From assembly GCA_030655755.1 (NCBI GenBank), contig JAUSOQ010000044.1, forward strand, positions 1-51,410: a stretch of 51,410 bases of DNA, written 5' to 3'. Every line of letters starts with the position of its first letter. Position 1 is the first letter of the stretch. The notes beneath the pieces are model-generated. The model was given only the letters and a program-made list of their open reading frames with translations. It was not told where the DNA came from and ran no database searches. This document shows positions 7,924 through 16,962 of this stretch, in pieces. Position numbers and translations under genes: made by a program. Origin of the DNA: Coriobacteriia bacterium (lineage in GTDB: Bacteria > Actinomycetota > Coriobacteriia > Anaerosomatales > Anaerosomataceae).

Positions 7924-8276
7924 TGCTTACAGCACTGTGGAATAACCTCGACTACGCTGCTCCGATGATGTTGTTCTTGATCGGGCTGTACGCCGTCATC
8001 GCTAAAGACAACCTCATCAAGAAGTTCATGGGACTCAACATCATGGAGACAGCCGTATTCGCGTTCATTATGGCGCTCGGCGTCGTCGATGGCGGCAGCG
8101 CACCCATCATAGACCATGGCGCCCACGCTCCCTTCACCAACCCCATTCCTCAAGCTTTGATTCTTACGGGCATCGTTGTCGCGCTCAGTACGACTGCGCT
8201 CGCCCTTAGTCTGATCATCCGCATCTACGAACAATGCGGGACAATAGAGGGTAACGAGCTAAGGGAGTTGGGGTAG
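7923..8276 (+). CDS. mnhC: Mrp/Mnh antiporter subunit C (NuoK-like)
   Basis: A 117-residue three-helix protein homologous to NuoK. Visible features are LIGLYAVIAKDNLIKKFMGLNIMETAVF with the membrane-embedded Glu, and PQALILTGIVVALSTTALALSL near the C-terminus. ATG 7923 overlaps the mnhB stop (TGATG). The next gene begins directly at the stop. MrpC is thought to contribute to the proton path between the large subunits. Confidence 0.93.
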   Translation: MLTALWNNLDYAAPMMLFLIGLYAVIAKDNLIKKFMGLNIMETAVFAFIMALGVVDGGSAPIIDHGAHAPFTNPIPQALILTGIVVALSTTALALSLIIRIYEQCGTIEGNELRELG

Positions 8277-9767
8277 ATGGTCTCGTGGCCTCATTGGCTT
8301 GTCACTATCATCATCGTGCCTCTCGTTGGGGCGGTGCTGACGCCTGTCGTCGGCCGAGGACGACCGAAGGTGATACCCATATGGGCTCTCGGCATCATGA
8401 CCGCAACGTCACTGGCCGCACTTATGCTGATCATCAGGGTGGCCCAAGAGGGACCGTTCTCTTATCTTGTTGGCGGGTGGGCACGCCCGTACGGTATCGA
8501 ACTTCATTTCGATGAGTTCAGTGCGTCGGTAGGCATCATATGTTTGGTCGGTTGGCTTGCGCTGCTGTTCTCCTACCACTATGTGGCCGAGACGATCCCC
8601 GCACGCCGCGTCCCTTATTTCTACACCCTGGTCTTGCTCAACCTCACCGGCATGATCGGGTTCGTTGTCACCGGTGACCTGTTCAACCTCTTCGTCTTCC
8701 TGGAGATCCTGTCGCTTTCCGCCTACGCGCTGGTCGCGGTAAGCGGCGAGCACATCGCTGAGATGGCTGCCTTCAAGTACCTCGTCATGGGTGCCGTGTC
8801 CTCGATCGTCGTCCTGCTCTCTATCGGGCTTCTCTACTCGGTCACAGGCAGTCTCAACATGGCCGACATCGCATCTCGTCTCGCAGGCGTCGAACAACGA
8901 CTGCCCGTCATGCTCGCACTCGCGGGTCTAGCGATGAGCTTCATGGTGAAAGCGGCGCTCTTCCCGCTGCACATCTGGCTGCCTGACGCCCATTCGATCG
9001 CCCCGAGTCCGGTCAGTGCCATCCTCTCGGGCCTCGTGGTGAAGGTGGGCGTCTTCGGTCTCCTGCGCGTCTACCAGATCTTCTATGGCGCGGGCACCTA
9101 CGACCTGACCGGCCTGAACACGGCCCTCGTGTGGTTGGGCGCCATCTCCATCGTCATGGGTGCGTTCTTTGCCATCTTCCAAGAAGACATCAAGATGATG
9201 CTCGCCTACTCGACGATCTCCAACATAGGCTACATCGTGATGGGTCTCGGCCTAGCGTCGCAGTACAGCTTGATCGGCGCGACAGTGCACATATTCAACC
9301 ACGCTCTGATCAAGGGCACGCTCTTTCTCGCCGCCGGCGCGATCATCCACAAGACGGGATACCGCACACTCACCGACCTGCGCGGCGTGGGCAAGGCGAT
9401 GCCAGTGACATGCATGGCCGTCTCCATCGGAGCCATCTCCATCGTGGGCATCCCTCCAACTGCAGGCTTCCTGTGCAAGTGGTACATCGCCCTTGGCGCA
9501 TTTCAGGCCGGGAAACCGGCGTTCGGGATCGCGCTCATCTTCGGTGCCCTGTTCATCTTCATTTACTACATACGCATGGTGAATTCGTTCTACTTCCAGA
9601 AGCCGACACACCCCGAGATCCTTGAGGTCGGCGAGGCGCCTCTTTCCATGCTGATCCCGATTCTGGTACTTGCGACCCTATGCCTGGTGATGGGCATCTT
9701 GGGCAGGATACCGATCAGCTTCATCGAACCCGCCGTGATCCGCATGCTCGGCCCGTTTGGGGGATAA
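8277..9767 (+). CDS. mnhD: Proton-conducting antiporter subunit, MrpD-like (first of four large subunits)
   Basis: A 496-residue, roughly 14-helix protein of the NuoL/M/N family. The key TM5 glutamate is in LFVFLEILSLSAYALVA and the TM7 lysine in SFMVKAALFPLHIWLPDAHS. APSPVSAILSGLVVKVG and NHALIKGTLFLAAGAI are further family signatures. ATG 8277 follows the mnhC stop immediately, with GGGAGTTGGGG upstream. It probably carries out proton or Na+ translocation. It is the best MrpD candidate from its position after mnhC. Confidence 0.92.
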   Translation: MVSWPHWLVTIIIVPLVGAVLTPVVGRGRPKVIPIWALGIMTATSLAALMLIIRVAQEGPFSYLVGGWARPYGIELHFDEFSASVGIICLVGWLALLFSYHYVAETIPARRVPYFYTLVLLNLTGMIGFVVTGDLFNLFVFLEILSLSAYALVAVSGEHIAEMAAFKYLVMGAVSSIVVLLSIGLLYSVTGSLNMADIASRLAGVEQRLPVMLALAGLAMSFMVKAALFPLHIWLPDAHSIAPSPVSAILSGLVVKVGVFGLLRVYQIFYGAGTYDLTGLNTALVWLGAISIVMGAFFAIFQEDIKMMLAYSTISNIGYIVMGLGLASQYSLIGATVHIFNHALIKGTLFLAAGAIIHKTGYRTLTDLRGVGKAMPVTCMAVSIGAISIVGIPPTAGFLCKWYIALGAFQAGKPAFGIALIFGALFIFIYYIRMVNSFYFQKPTHPEILEVGEAPLSMLIPILVLATLCLVMGILGRIPISFIEPAVIRMLGPFGG

Positions 9768-9768
9768 G

Positions 9769-11244
9769 ATGGAAGTCGTCGATATCCGGCCGATACTCGC
9801 ACCAATGCTCTCCCTCGTCTGTGCTGGGCTTATCTTTCTCACAGGGAGACAAGCTTTCTGGCGGCGGATGTGGAGCCTTCTGGCGGCCGCTCTCAAGCTT
9901 GGCGTCGTCATGTCGATGCTGCCTGGGACGCTGAACGGGACCATCTACGTCTTCAAATTAACGGATTTCACACCCGGCATCGGACTGGGATTCCGCGTCG
10001 ATGCTCTTGGTATGTTCTTTGCAATCGTCTCCTCCACGCTATGGCTGCTCACGACGATCTATGCGATCGGGTACATGGAGCCCGAAGAGTCCAAGGTGCG
10101 GTTCTTCGGATTCTTCGCATTATGCGTCTCCACGACCGTAGGTATTGCGTTTGCCGAGAACCTCCTCACGCTCTTCCTCTTCTACGAGAGCCTGACGATC
10201 GTCACCTACCCGCTCGTCATTCACGAGGAGACACCAGCAGCCTTCAAGGCAGGCAAGAAGTACCTCGTCTATACGCTGATCGGTGGCGCGTTCATCTTGC
10301 TCGGCACCGTACTCACGTATCACACTGCGGGAACGCTGACCCTCAGTAAGCCCGGGATTCTCACGCTCGCTAACGGGACGCAAACTCTCACGTTGCTCTT
10401 CGTGACTCTCATCGCCGGCTTTGGCGTGAAGGCGGCCATCATGCCACTTCACGGTTGGCTGCCAACAGCGATGGCGGCGCCGACACCGGTGAGCGCCTTG
10501 CTGCATGCGGTCGCTGTCGTCAAGGCAGGCGCGTTCGGCATTCTGCGCGTCATATACAACGTGTTCGGCGTGGAACTCCTCAGGCAGCTGAACCTCACGG
10601 TATGGCTCGCGTGGCTCGCCGCGTTCACGATTCTCACAGCATCGTTCATTGCACTGTTCCAGGACAACTTCAAGCGACGGCTGGCATATTCGACCGTCAG
10701 CCAACTCTCCTACATAATCCTCGGCGCGGCGCTGCTGACGCCGATGGCAGCCATGGCTGCCATCGTGCACATTGCAAACCAGGCTTTCGCAAAGATAACG
10801 ATGTTCTTCGTTGCCGGCGCCATCCAGCGCAAGACCGGTAAGACGTCGATTCGCGAGTTTGCCGGTATCGGTTACCAGATGCCTTACACCATGGGCGCGT
10901 TCACGGTTGCAGCGCTAAGCTTCGTCGGGGTGCCACTGTTCGCCGGCTTCATCACAAAGTGGTACCTCTCGCTCGGTGCGCTAGAAGCCGGCGCGTGGTG
11001 GTTCGTGGTGGTGATGATAGCCAGTGCATTGCTGAACGCCGCGTACTTCCTGCCAATAGTCTACCTTGCGTACTTCAAGGCACCCCCTGGTACTCGGTTC
11101 CATGTTGACGAAGCGCCCTTGACGCTGCTCATCCCCACCGTTATATGCGCGCTGTACGTGATCGTTCTCGGTACGACCGCCGAAGTTCCCTGGATGCCCT
11201 TATCCCTGGCTCGCACGGCGGTTCAGTTCTTCTTCGGCACATAG
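9769..11244 (+). CDS. Proton-conducting antiporter subunit (second large subunit)
   Basis: A 491-residue NuoM/MrpD-like protein. It keeps the TM5 glutamate (LFLFYESLTIVTYPLVIHEE) and the TM7 lysine (GFGVKAAIMPLHGWLP). The normally conserved D-A-H after GWLP is TAM here (LPTAMAAPTPVSALLHA). GKKYLVYTLIGG and HIANQAFAKITMFF occupy the positions of the other family motifs. ATG 9769 lies one base after the previous stop; the frame can be read from TTG 9757, but ATG is preferred. The altered DAH may mean changed ion specificity or a mainly structural role. Confidence 0.88.
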   Translation: MEVVDIRPILAPMLSLVCAGLIFLTGRQAFWRRMWSLLAAALKLGVVMSMLPGTLNGTIYVFKLTDFTPGIGLGFRVDALGMFFAIVSSTLWLLTTIYAIGYMEPEESKVRFFGFFALCVSTTVGIAFAENLLTLFLFYESLTIVTYPLVIHEETPAAFKAGKKYLVYTLIGGAFILLGTVLTYHTAGTLTLSKPGILTLANGTQTLTLLFVTLIAGFGVKAAIMPLHGWLPTAMAAPTPVSALLHAVAVVKAGAFGILRVIYNVFGVELLRQLNLTVWLAWLAAFTILTASFIALFQDNFKRRLAYSTVSQLSYIILGAALLTPMAAMAAIVHIANQAFAKITMFFVAGAIQRKTGKTSIREFAGIGYQMPYTMGAFTVAALSFVGVPLFAGFITKWYLSLGALEAGAWWFVVVMIASALLNAAYFLPIVYLAYFKAPPGTRFHVDEAPLTLLIPTVICALYVIVLGTTAEVPWMPLSLARTAVQFFFGT

Positions 11245-11272
11245 GCTCGGCACCTAGGGGGAGTGGTAGTTC

Positions 11273-12775
11273 ATGGAAAGTCAGCTTATCGTCTCGAACA
11301 TACTGCCGGCCGCGTTCTTGTTGCCCATCCTGGCCGCTATCGTGGTGGTTCCGATGACGCGACTCTCTGAACACGCCCGGGCCATCGGACTGACGGTGAT
11401 GTGTCTGGGGACCGTCGTGGTCGCGGCAAGCTTCATACCCGGCATCCTGGACGGGCGCATTTACGAGATCTACCTGCTGCGTCTGACGCCCCAGATCTGG
11501 ATTCACATGCGCGTCGATCCGATGGGTGCGCTGTTCGGGATCACGGCGTCGGTGCTGTGGCTGCTCGCTCTGGTCTACTCCTTTGGCTACATGGCCGACG
11601 AGCACCACAAGAGTCGCTACTACGCATTCTTCATGCTGAGCCTCGCATGGACGATGGGTGTTGCCTACTCAGGAAACCTGCTGACCTTCCTCGTCTTCTA
11701 CGAGCTCTTCTCAATCCTGACCTACCCGCTCGTCACACACGAAGAGACCCCTGAGGCCATGGCTGCCGGTACCAAGTACATCATCTACATCCTCATCGGC
11801 AGTTCGTTCGTTCTTCTCGCCATCGTGTTCACGTACTTCCTTGCCGGCGACCAGACGCTTGCTACCCAAGGGCTGCTCTCCATGGACATGGGCAAGGCCA
11901 ACCTCATCGTGATCTTCGTGTGCTTCCTCATCGGCTTCGGGGTGAAGGCTGCGATCTTCCCGCTGCACGGATGGGTCCCCGATGCCCACCCGGCTGCACC
12001 GGCGCCGTTCTCGACCGTGCTGTCCGGCATCATGGTCGCCATAGGGACGTTCGGCATCATGCGCGTTGCCTTCAACGTCTTCGGCCTGGAACTCCTTGGC
12101 CAACTCGACGTGATGTGTTACGTGCAGTACCTCGCCGCGTTCACGATCATCTTCGCGGCGATTCTTGCGGTGAACCAAGACAACCTCAAGCGTCGCCTCG
12201 CTTACTCGACGATCAGCCAGATGGGTTATGTCATGCTCGGTATCGCGCTGCTCGGCCAAGAGGCGTTCGTCGGTGCACTCGTCCACGTCACCAACCATGC
12301 ATTCATGAAGGGCACGCTGTTCCTGTGCGTTGGTCTGCTCATCAAACAGGCCGGCGTACACAACGTGAGCGAGCTGCGCGGCATCGCCAAGAAGATGCCG
12401 ATAACCATGGCCGCATTCTCGGTCGCCGCACTTTCGATGATCGGTACACCGCCGCTCTCCGGGTTCGTGAGCAAGTGGTACCTGGGTCTGGGAATACTCG
12501 AGGTCGAGCAGCCACTCTATCTGGCCGTGCTGCTCGGTGGCGCGCTGCTTGCAGCCATCTATCTGCTGCCCATCGTCTACGCTGCATACTTTCAGGAACC
12601 GGAGCCTGCAGCAGGCGATGATTCCGTGAGCGCAACAACCCGCGAGGCGCCGCTCTCGATGCTTGTACCTGTGGTGGCCGCAGCCGCATTGACAGTCATC
12701 CTCGGCCTGTTCGCATCCACGCCCGGTCTTCCGCTTTCACTTGCACGGCTCGCAGCAAAAATCGCATTCCACTAG
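11273..12775 (+). CDS. Proton-conducting antiporter subunit (third large subunit)
   Basis: A 500-residue NuoM/MrpD-like membrane protein. The TM5 glutamate is in FLVFYELFSILTYPLVTHEE, the TM7 lysine in FGVKAAIFPLHGWVPDAHP, and HVTNHAFMKGTLFLCVG follows. It resembles the preceding protein more closely than the first large subunit (shared YxxF/L-x-S-I-L-TYPLV-x-HEETP block), so the pair probably arose by duplication. Unlike its neighbour it retains the DAH motif. The 28-base gap before it holds GGGGGAGTGGT as ribosome-binding site. Confidence 0.9.
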   Translation: MESQLIVSNILPAAFLLPILAAIVVVPMTRLSEHARAIGLTVMCLGTVVVAASFIPGILDGRIYEIYLLRLTPQIWIHMRVDPMGALFGITASVLWLLALVYSFGYMADEHHKSRYYAFFMLSLAWTMGVAYSGNLLTFLVFYELFSILTYPLVTHEETPEAMAAGTKYIIYILIGSSFVLLAIVFTYFLAGDQTLATQGLLSMDMGKANLIVIFVCFLIGFGVKAAIFPLHGWVPDAHPAAPAPFSTVLSGIMVAIGTFGIMRVAFNVFGLELLGQLDVMCYVQYLAAFTIIFAAILAVNQDNLKRRLAYSTISQMGYVMLGIALLGQEAFVGALVHVTNHAFMKGTLFLCVGLLIKQAGVHNVSELRGIAKKMPITMAAFSVAALSMIGTPPLSGFVSKWYLGLGILEVEQPLYLAVLLGGALLAAIYLLPIVYAAYFQEPEPAAGDDSVSATTREAPLSMLVPVVAAAALTVILGLFASTPGLPLSLARLAAKIAFH

Positions 12776-12784
12776 GGGGAAACA

Positions 12785-15442
12785 ATGGAGGGTTCTGAAC
12801 ACATAGCGCATAGCGCGTTGCCCGCGCTGATCGTCCTGCTGCCGCTGTTCTCGGCGCTACTGGTGCGCCCGCTCGGCAAGTGGAACGAAAGCGTGCGCAA
12901 CGCGTACGTGGTGGTCATTACGGGTGTCACACTACTCATGACCGCCGGGCTCGTGCCATTGATAGCCGAGCATCACAAGATCACCTACTCGATACCGGCG
13001 ATCATCGGCGAACTGAGCTTCACCGTAGATTCGTTCAGCATGCTCTTCGCGCTGTTCTCGGCATTCGTGTGGTTCTGCTCCACCCTCTACTCGCTCGATT
13101 ACCTCAAACACGAGAAGAAGCGTGACCGCTACCACATCACGAACCTGGTCGTGCTCGCGGCGATGCTCGGCGTCGTGCTCGCGGGCGATCTGATCACTCT
13201 CTACGTCAGTTTCGAAGCACTCGGTCTCGTGGCGTATCTCTTTGTCGTCCATACCGAGACAGACGAAGCGAAGAAGTCATCGATCAAGTACTTCTGGATG
13301 ACGGTTGTGGGCGGTTTCGCTCTCATCGGGGGCATCTTCCTCACTTACGCACTGGGTGGTACCGGCGCGATCGCACCGATTCCTATCGAGCATACCGCGC
13401 CAGTTCTGCGCTGGGCCGCATTCGCACTCCTCACGTTGGGGTTCGGTGTGAAGGCGGGCATGCTGCCCGTCCACGTGTGGCTCCCCGACGCTCACCCGGT
13501 CGCACCGTCCCCGGCAAGCGCCCTGCTCTCAGGCGTGATGATCAAGGCGGGCGCCTACGGCATCTTCCGTACGGTCACCGCGCTCTTCCGTCCCGAGCTC
13601 GGCGAGCACATAGCCCATGAGCTATGGCACTTCAGCGCTCAGATCGGGCTGGTAGTGTTGTGGATCGGTGTTGCGACGATGTTCATCGGCGTTGTAATGG
13701 CCCTCGGTCAATCCAACGCGAAGCGCATGCTTGCCTATCACAGCGTGAGTCAGATGGGCTTCATCCTCGCCGGCATCGGAGCGGCAGGGTACCTGGGCAC
13801 GCATGGTGCGCTGGGCTACGCCGGCGGGCTTTATCACATCGTGAACCACGCGCTTTTCAAGGGATGCCTGTTCCTTGGCGTAGGCGCGGTCTTCTTCCGG
13901 ACAGGCTCACTGGACATGTACCACCTTGGCGGGCTGTGGAAGAAGATGCCGCTCACGTTCCTGTTCACGCTGATCGCAGCATGCGGCATCACGGGCGTAC
14001 CGCTGTTCAATGGCTTCGTGAGCAAGTGCCTCATTCACCACGCGATCGTCGAGGCGTACGAGCTACACGAACTCGCATCGCTCGCCGTTGCCGAGAAGAT
14101 ATACATCGTCACGTGCGGCGGCACAGCGTGTTCGTTCATCAAGTTGATAGGCCTGGCGTTCCTCGGCAAACCTAAGATCGAGTACGGACCCGAGGTCAAA
14201 GACGCCCCTCCGCGCATGCTGATCGCTATGGGCCTGCTCGCAACCGCCATCATCACGCTCGGCCTCTTCCCGCAAATCGTGCTCAACGGCGTCGTGGCGC
14301 CCGGCCTGCACACCTGGGGCCTGCACTCCGACCTCATCGCGCACTACCTGGAGCACTCTTTCATGAGCATGGCCGACATCATGTCGGTCGTCACTGCGTT
14401 CGCCCTCGGCTTCACGATCTTCTTCGTCGGCATGAAGTTCGGTCTCTTCCATTTGCATGTGCCCAAGTGGTTCGGCGTGGACTACTGGTACCGCAAGACG
14501 GCGGTGTGGTTCATCGCGTTTTGCCGCTGGATCGACGAATGGTATGAGATCTACCGTCACAACATCTCAAAGCTCCTGCGCTGGCTACGCTTCCTCGTCA
14601 CCGTCGTCACCGGTTCACCCGGCCCGCAGGATCAACACTTTGTGCAACAGGCACACCTGCTCCTGGAGCGTGAGCGTCACGCCACGGTATGCCATGCGAT
14701 CACGATGGCCATCGGCCAGTCGCGCGAACATCTCAACGAGAAGAGCGACACAGCCTGCCAGGATATAGTCGATGCCGTTCGTGATATCGCATCCGACATG
14801 GCGACCGCGCTTTTCAAGGAGCGCTTCGGTGTCGTGTCAGACTTCATCCGGAACGACCATACGGATGCGATTCGGGACGTCCTCGAGCAAGTGGTCTCAT
14901 CACTGTCCCAGGCTCGTGAGACCATTGGACAGACCGCTCTCACGCTCGCCCAAAAACACATAGCGGGTGAGGACGTAGGGCCCGACATCTTGGCCACTAT
15001 GAACCGCATCCTGTCCGAGGAACACTTTGACCAGCGTCTCCGAGAGGCTGTGCCGCACGACCTCTCGGCATCCGACAGGTTGTCCCAGACGGGTCACGAC
15101 GCACTCGGTGTGATTCCTTTAGCAACACAGCAGCTCTCCACGTATCGAGTCGAGGGACGCGACCATCTGGAACGCGCAGAAGAGTGGGCAACGGCGTATC
15201 GAGTCGAGGGACACAACCGTCTGAAGCGTGCGGCGGCATGGGGGACGAATATAACGCGGATCGCCGTTGTGAGCGTAACGCAGGAGCGCGTGGATTGGAT
15301 GACCGGCGACCGCTCGGGCATGGAAAGCGTCCTCCACACACGCCGCCAGATCCAGCGCTACGCGCGCGACATGAGCTTTAATATCGCCGTCCTCCTTATC
15401 GCGCTGCTCATCTTCCTCGCAGCGCTTGCGAATAACCTTTAG
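12785..15442 (+). CDS. NuoL/MrpA-like antiporter subunit with a long C-terminal helical extension
   Basis: An 885-residue protein. Residues about 1-600 are a NuoL/MrpA-N-like antiporter with the TM5 glutamate (LYVSFEALGLVAYLFVVHTE), the TM7 lysine (GFGVKAGMLPVHVWLPDAHP), a second lysine in GVMIKAGAYGIF and NHALFKGCLFLGVG. Beyond this lie about 250 mostly soluble, helix-rich residues. They include an 18-residue tandem repeat (YRVEGRDHLERAEEWATA then YRVEGHNRLKRAAAWGTN). One final hydrophobic helix (about 865-885, FNIAVLLIALLIFLAALANNL) ends the protein. I know no standard NuoL or MrpA with such a tail. Last gene of the operon; a strong terminator follows. Confidence 0.9.
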   Translation: MEGSEHIAHSALPALIVLLPLFSALLVRPLGKWNESVRNAYVVVITGVTLLMTAGLVPLIAEHHKITYSIPAIIGELSFTVDSFSMLFALFSAFVWFCSTLYSLDYLKHEKKRDRYHITNLVVLAAMLGVVLAGDLITLYVSFEALGLVAYLFVVHTETDEAKKSSIKYFWMTVVGGFALIGGIFLTYALGGTGAIAPIPIEHTAPVLRWAAFALLTLGFGVKAGMLPVHVWLPDAHPVAPSPASALLSGVMIKAGAYGIFRTVTALFRPELGEHIAHELWHFSAQIGLVVLWIGVATMFIGVVMALGQSNAKRMLAYHSVSQMGFILAGIGAAGYLGTHGALGYAGGLYHIVNHALFKGCLFLGVGAVFFRTGSLDMYHLGGLWKKMPLTFLFTLIAACGITGVPLFNGFVSKCLIHHAIVEAYELHELASLAVAEKIYIVTCGGTACSFIKLIGLAFLGKPKIEYGPEVKDAPPRMLIAMGLLATAIITLGLFPQIVLNGVVAPGLHTWGLHSDLIAHYLEHSFMSMADIMSVVTAFALGFTIFFVGMKFGLFHLHVPKWFGVDYWYRKTAVWFIAFCRWIDEWYEIYRHNISKLLRWLRFLVTVVTGSPGPQDQHFVQQAHLLLERERHATVCHAITMAIGQSREHLNEKSDTACQDIVDAVRDIASDMATALFKERFGVVSDFIRNDHTDAIRDVLEQVVSSLSQARETIGQTALTLAQKHIAGEDVGPDILATMNRILSEEHFDQRLREAVPHDLSASDRLSQTGHDALGVIPLATQQLSTYRVEGRDHLERAEEWATAYRVEGHNRLKRAAAWGTNITRIAVVSVTQERVDWMTGDRSGMESVLHTRRQIQRYARDMSFNIAVLLIALLIFLAALANNL

Positions 15443-15450
15443 TCATCCGA

Positions 15451-15486
15451 CCCGCGGCGAGGACCTCTCCTCGCCGCGGGTTGTCT
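15451..15486 (+). terminator. Rho-independent-type terminator of the antiporter operon
   Basis: A perfect 13-base stem, CCCGCGGCGAGGA at 15451-15463 pairing with TCCTCGCCGCGGG at 15468-15480, has a CCTC loop and is followed by TTGTCT. It lies eight bases after the stop of the last antiporter gene. Confidence 0.88.
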
Positions 15487-15584
15487 ATCACGCCTCGTAA
15501 CAGATCTGCTGGCGCACTCCGGTGCTGGAGTATAGTGGGTCGGGTACGCAAGTCCAGCCTAGCCGAACATGGGGGTGTTGCCAC

Positions 15585-16511
15585 GTGATCTTGACGGTTA
15601 CCCTGAATCCGTCAGTCGATAAGGTGTTCGAGGTCTCTGGGCTCTCGCTGGGAGGCCTCAACCGTATCGGGAACACCTTCACGCAGCCCGGCGGCAAGGG
15701 CGTCAACATCGCCTTCATGCTCAGAGCACTCGGCCACGAGATCACCGCCATGGGCTTCGCAGGTGATGGCCCCGGCCGCTTCATACAGAACTCCCTTCGT
15801 GATGCGGGTATCACTACTGCCTTCACGCTGTTGCCAGGCAAAACGCGCACGAACTACGCCCTGCTCGATCCGCAAGCGGGCTCACTGACAGAACTGCTGT
15901 CGCCGGGTCCCGAGGCGACTCCAACCGACATCGCAGTACTCCGCTCGACGTTCGAGCGTCTGTTGGGTCTTGCTGATATGGTCGTGATCGCAGGCAGCCT
16001 CCCTCCGGGTGTCGAGCCCACGTTCTGCGCGGAGCTCGTCCGCCTGGCGACGTCACGTGGAGTCCGGGTCGCCGTGAACGTCCGGGAGGAGATCATGAAT
16101 GCCGCTCTCTCCGCTCGGCCATTCCTGGCCGAGCCTGATCTTCGCGACGTGACCGTGTACGGCGACTACGACCTGTCTGAACACGATGGTCGCTTGGCAC
16201 TCGCTCGACACGTGGCGAAGAGCGCGGAAATCGCCGTGGTCAATGCAGGACATGAAGTCATCTGCGTCTCGGGAGAGAAGTCGGTCTCGGTGAAAGTCCC
16301 CGCATGTGGCCTTCTCGGCAGAATACGCCTTGATGATGCGCTTATCGCTGGCGTGATCGACGCGACCACCGGCGGTGACGTGCTCGAGGACCTCGCGCGC
16401 GAAGGTGTGGCCGCCGCGCTTGCCGCCGCTTCTTCCCCCAACGGTCAGTTCACGTCCCGTGATGATATCCAATCCTGTCTTGACCGTGTCGAGGTGACTC
16501 CTGATGCCTGA
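15585..16511 (+). CDS. PfkB-family protein with degenerate catalytic motif
   Basis: A 308-residue protein with the ribokinase/1-phosphofructokinase fold. The N-terminus VILTVTLNPSVDKVF and the substrate motif QPGGKGVNIAFMLRALG are typical of 1-phosphofructokinases. The C-terminal catalytic loop, normally G-A-G-D before A-L-V-A-G, reads R-L-D-D-ALIAG, so the anion-hole glycines are gone while the aspartate remains. The NEEEL-type motif is also missing (AEPDLRDV). I infer impaired kinase activity, perhaps a sugar-phosphate sensor. GTG 15585 was chosen for GGGGGTG upstream. The stop overlaps the CBS gene start. Confidence 0.82.
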   Translation: MILTVTLNPSVDKVFEVSGLSLGGLNRIGNTFTQPGGKGVNIAFMLRALGHEITAMGFAGDGPGRFIQNSLRDAGITTAFTLLPGKTRTNYALLDPQAGSLTELLSPGPEATPTDIAVLRSTFERLLGLADMVVIAGSLPPGVEPTFCAELVRLATSRGVRVAVNVREEIMNAALSARPFLAEPDLRDVTVYGDYDLSEHDGRLALARHVAKSAEIAVVNAGHEVICVSGEKSVSVKVPACGLLGRIRLDDALIAGVIDATTGGDVLEDLAREGVAAALAAASSPNGQFTSRDDIQSCLDRVEVTPDA

Positions 16512-16956
16512 CCGTAAAGTTGTCGATATCATGACGCGCGATCTTACAGCGCTCACTCCTGAGACCAGCCTTCAGCAAGCAGCGCATCTGTTCAGTCTCA
16601 TGCGCATCTCCGGGCTACCCGTCGTCGATGAGCAGCAGCGCGTGATCGGTTTCCTCTCTGAAGCCGACATCATCGATGCGATATCGCCTCGCAGCCGGGA
16701 TCACTCGGGAATCTTTCTTATGGACTTCGGTGAGATCGCACGCAAGATGCGCAGTGCCAGCAATGCTGTAGTACGCGACTACATGACCGAACACCCGATC
16801 ACCGTCGAAGAATCGCAGGACATCGGGAGTGTGTCGGAGATCATGCTTACCGAACACACGAAGATCCTACCGGTCGTTCGCGATGGCGTCTTGATTGGAA
16901 TCGTCAACCGCGCTGACGCCTGTAGCGCGCTCATGGAAGACCACTGGGAGTCCTGA
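16504..16956 (+). CDS. CBS-domain pair protein
   Basis: A 150-residue soluble protein made of two CBS domains (about residues 8-65 and 90-148). Each has the usual pattern: VVDIMTRDLTALTPETSL with GLPVVDEQQRVIGFLSEADI, then VRDYMTEHPITVEESQD with LPVVRDGVLIGIVNRAD. CBS pairs bind adenosine nucleotides and regulate partner proteins. It overlaps the PfkB-like gene by eight bases and precedes the antiporter gene by six, so it is a plausible regulator of that transporter. Confidence 0.92.
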   Translation: MPDRKVVDIMTRDLTALTPETSLQQAAHLFSLMRISGLPVVDEQQRVIGFLSEADIIDAISPRSRDHSGIFLMDFGEIARKMRSASNAVVRDYMTEHPITVEESQDIGSVSEIMLTEHTKILPVVRDGVLIGIVNRADACSALMEDHWES

Positions 16957-16962
16957 CATATC

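Noticed and set aside
14677-15339. Several minus-strand frames over the NuoL-like C-terminal tail, considered as separate genes
   Set aside because: They arise from the repetitive helix-coding sequence and have no start signals; the plus-strand frame is continuous with the antiporter domain.
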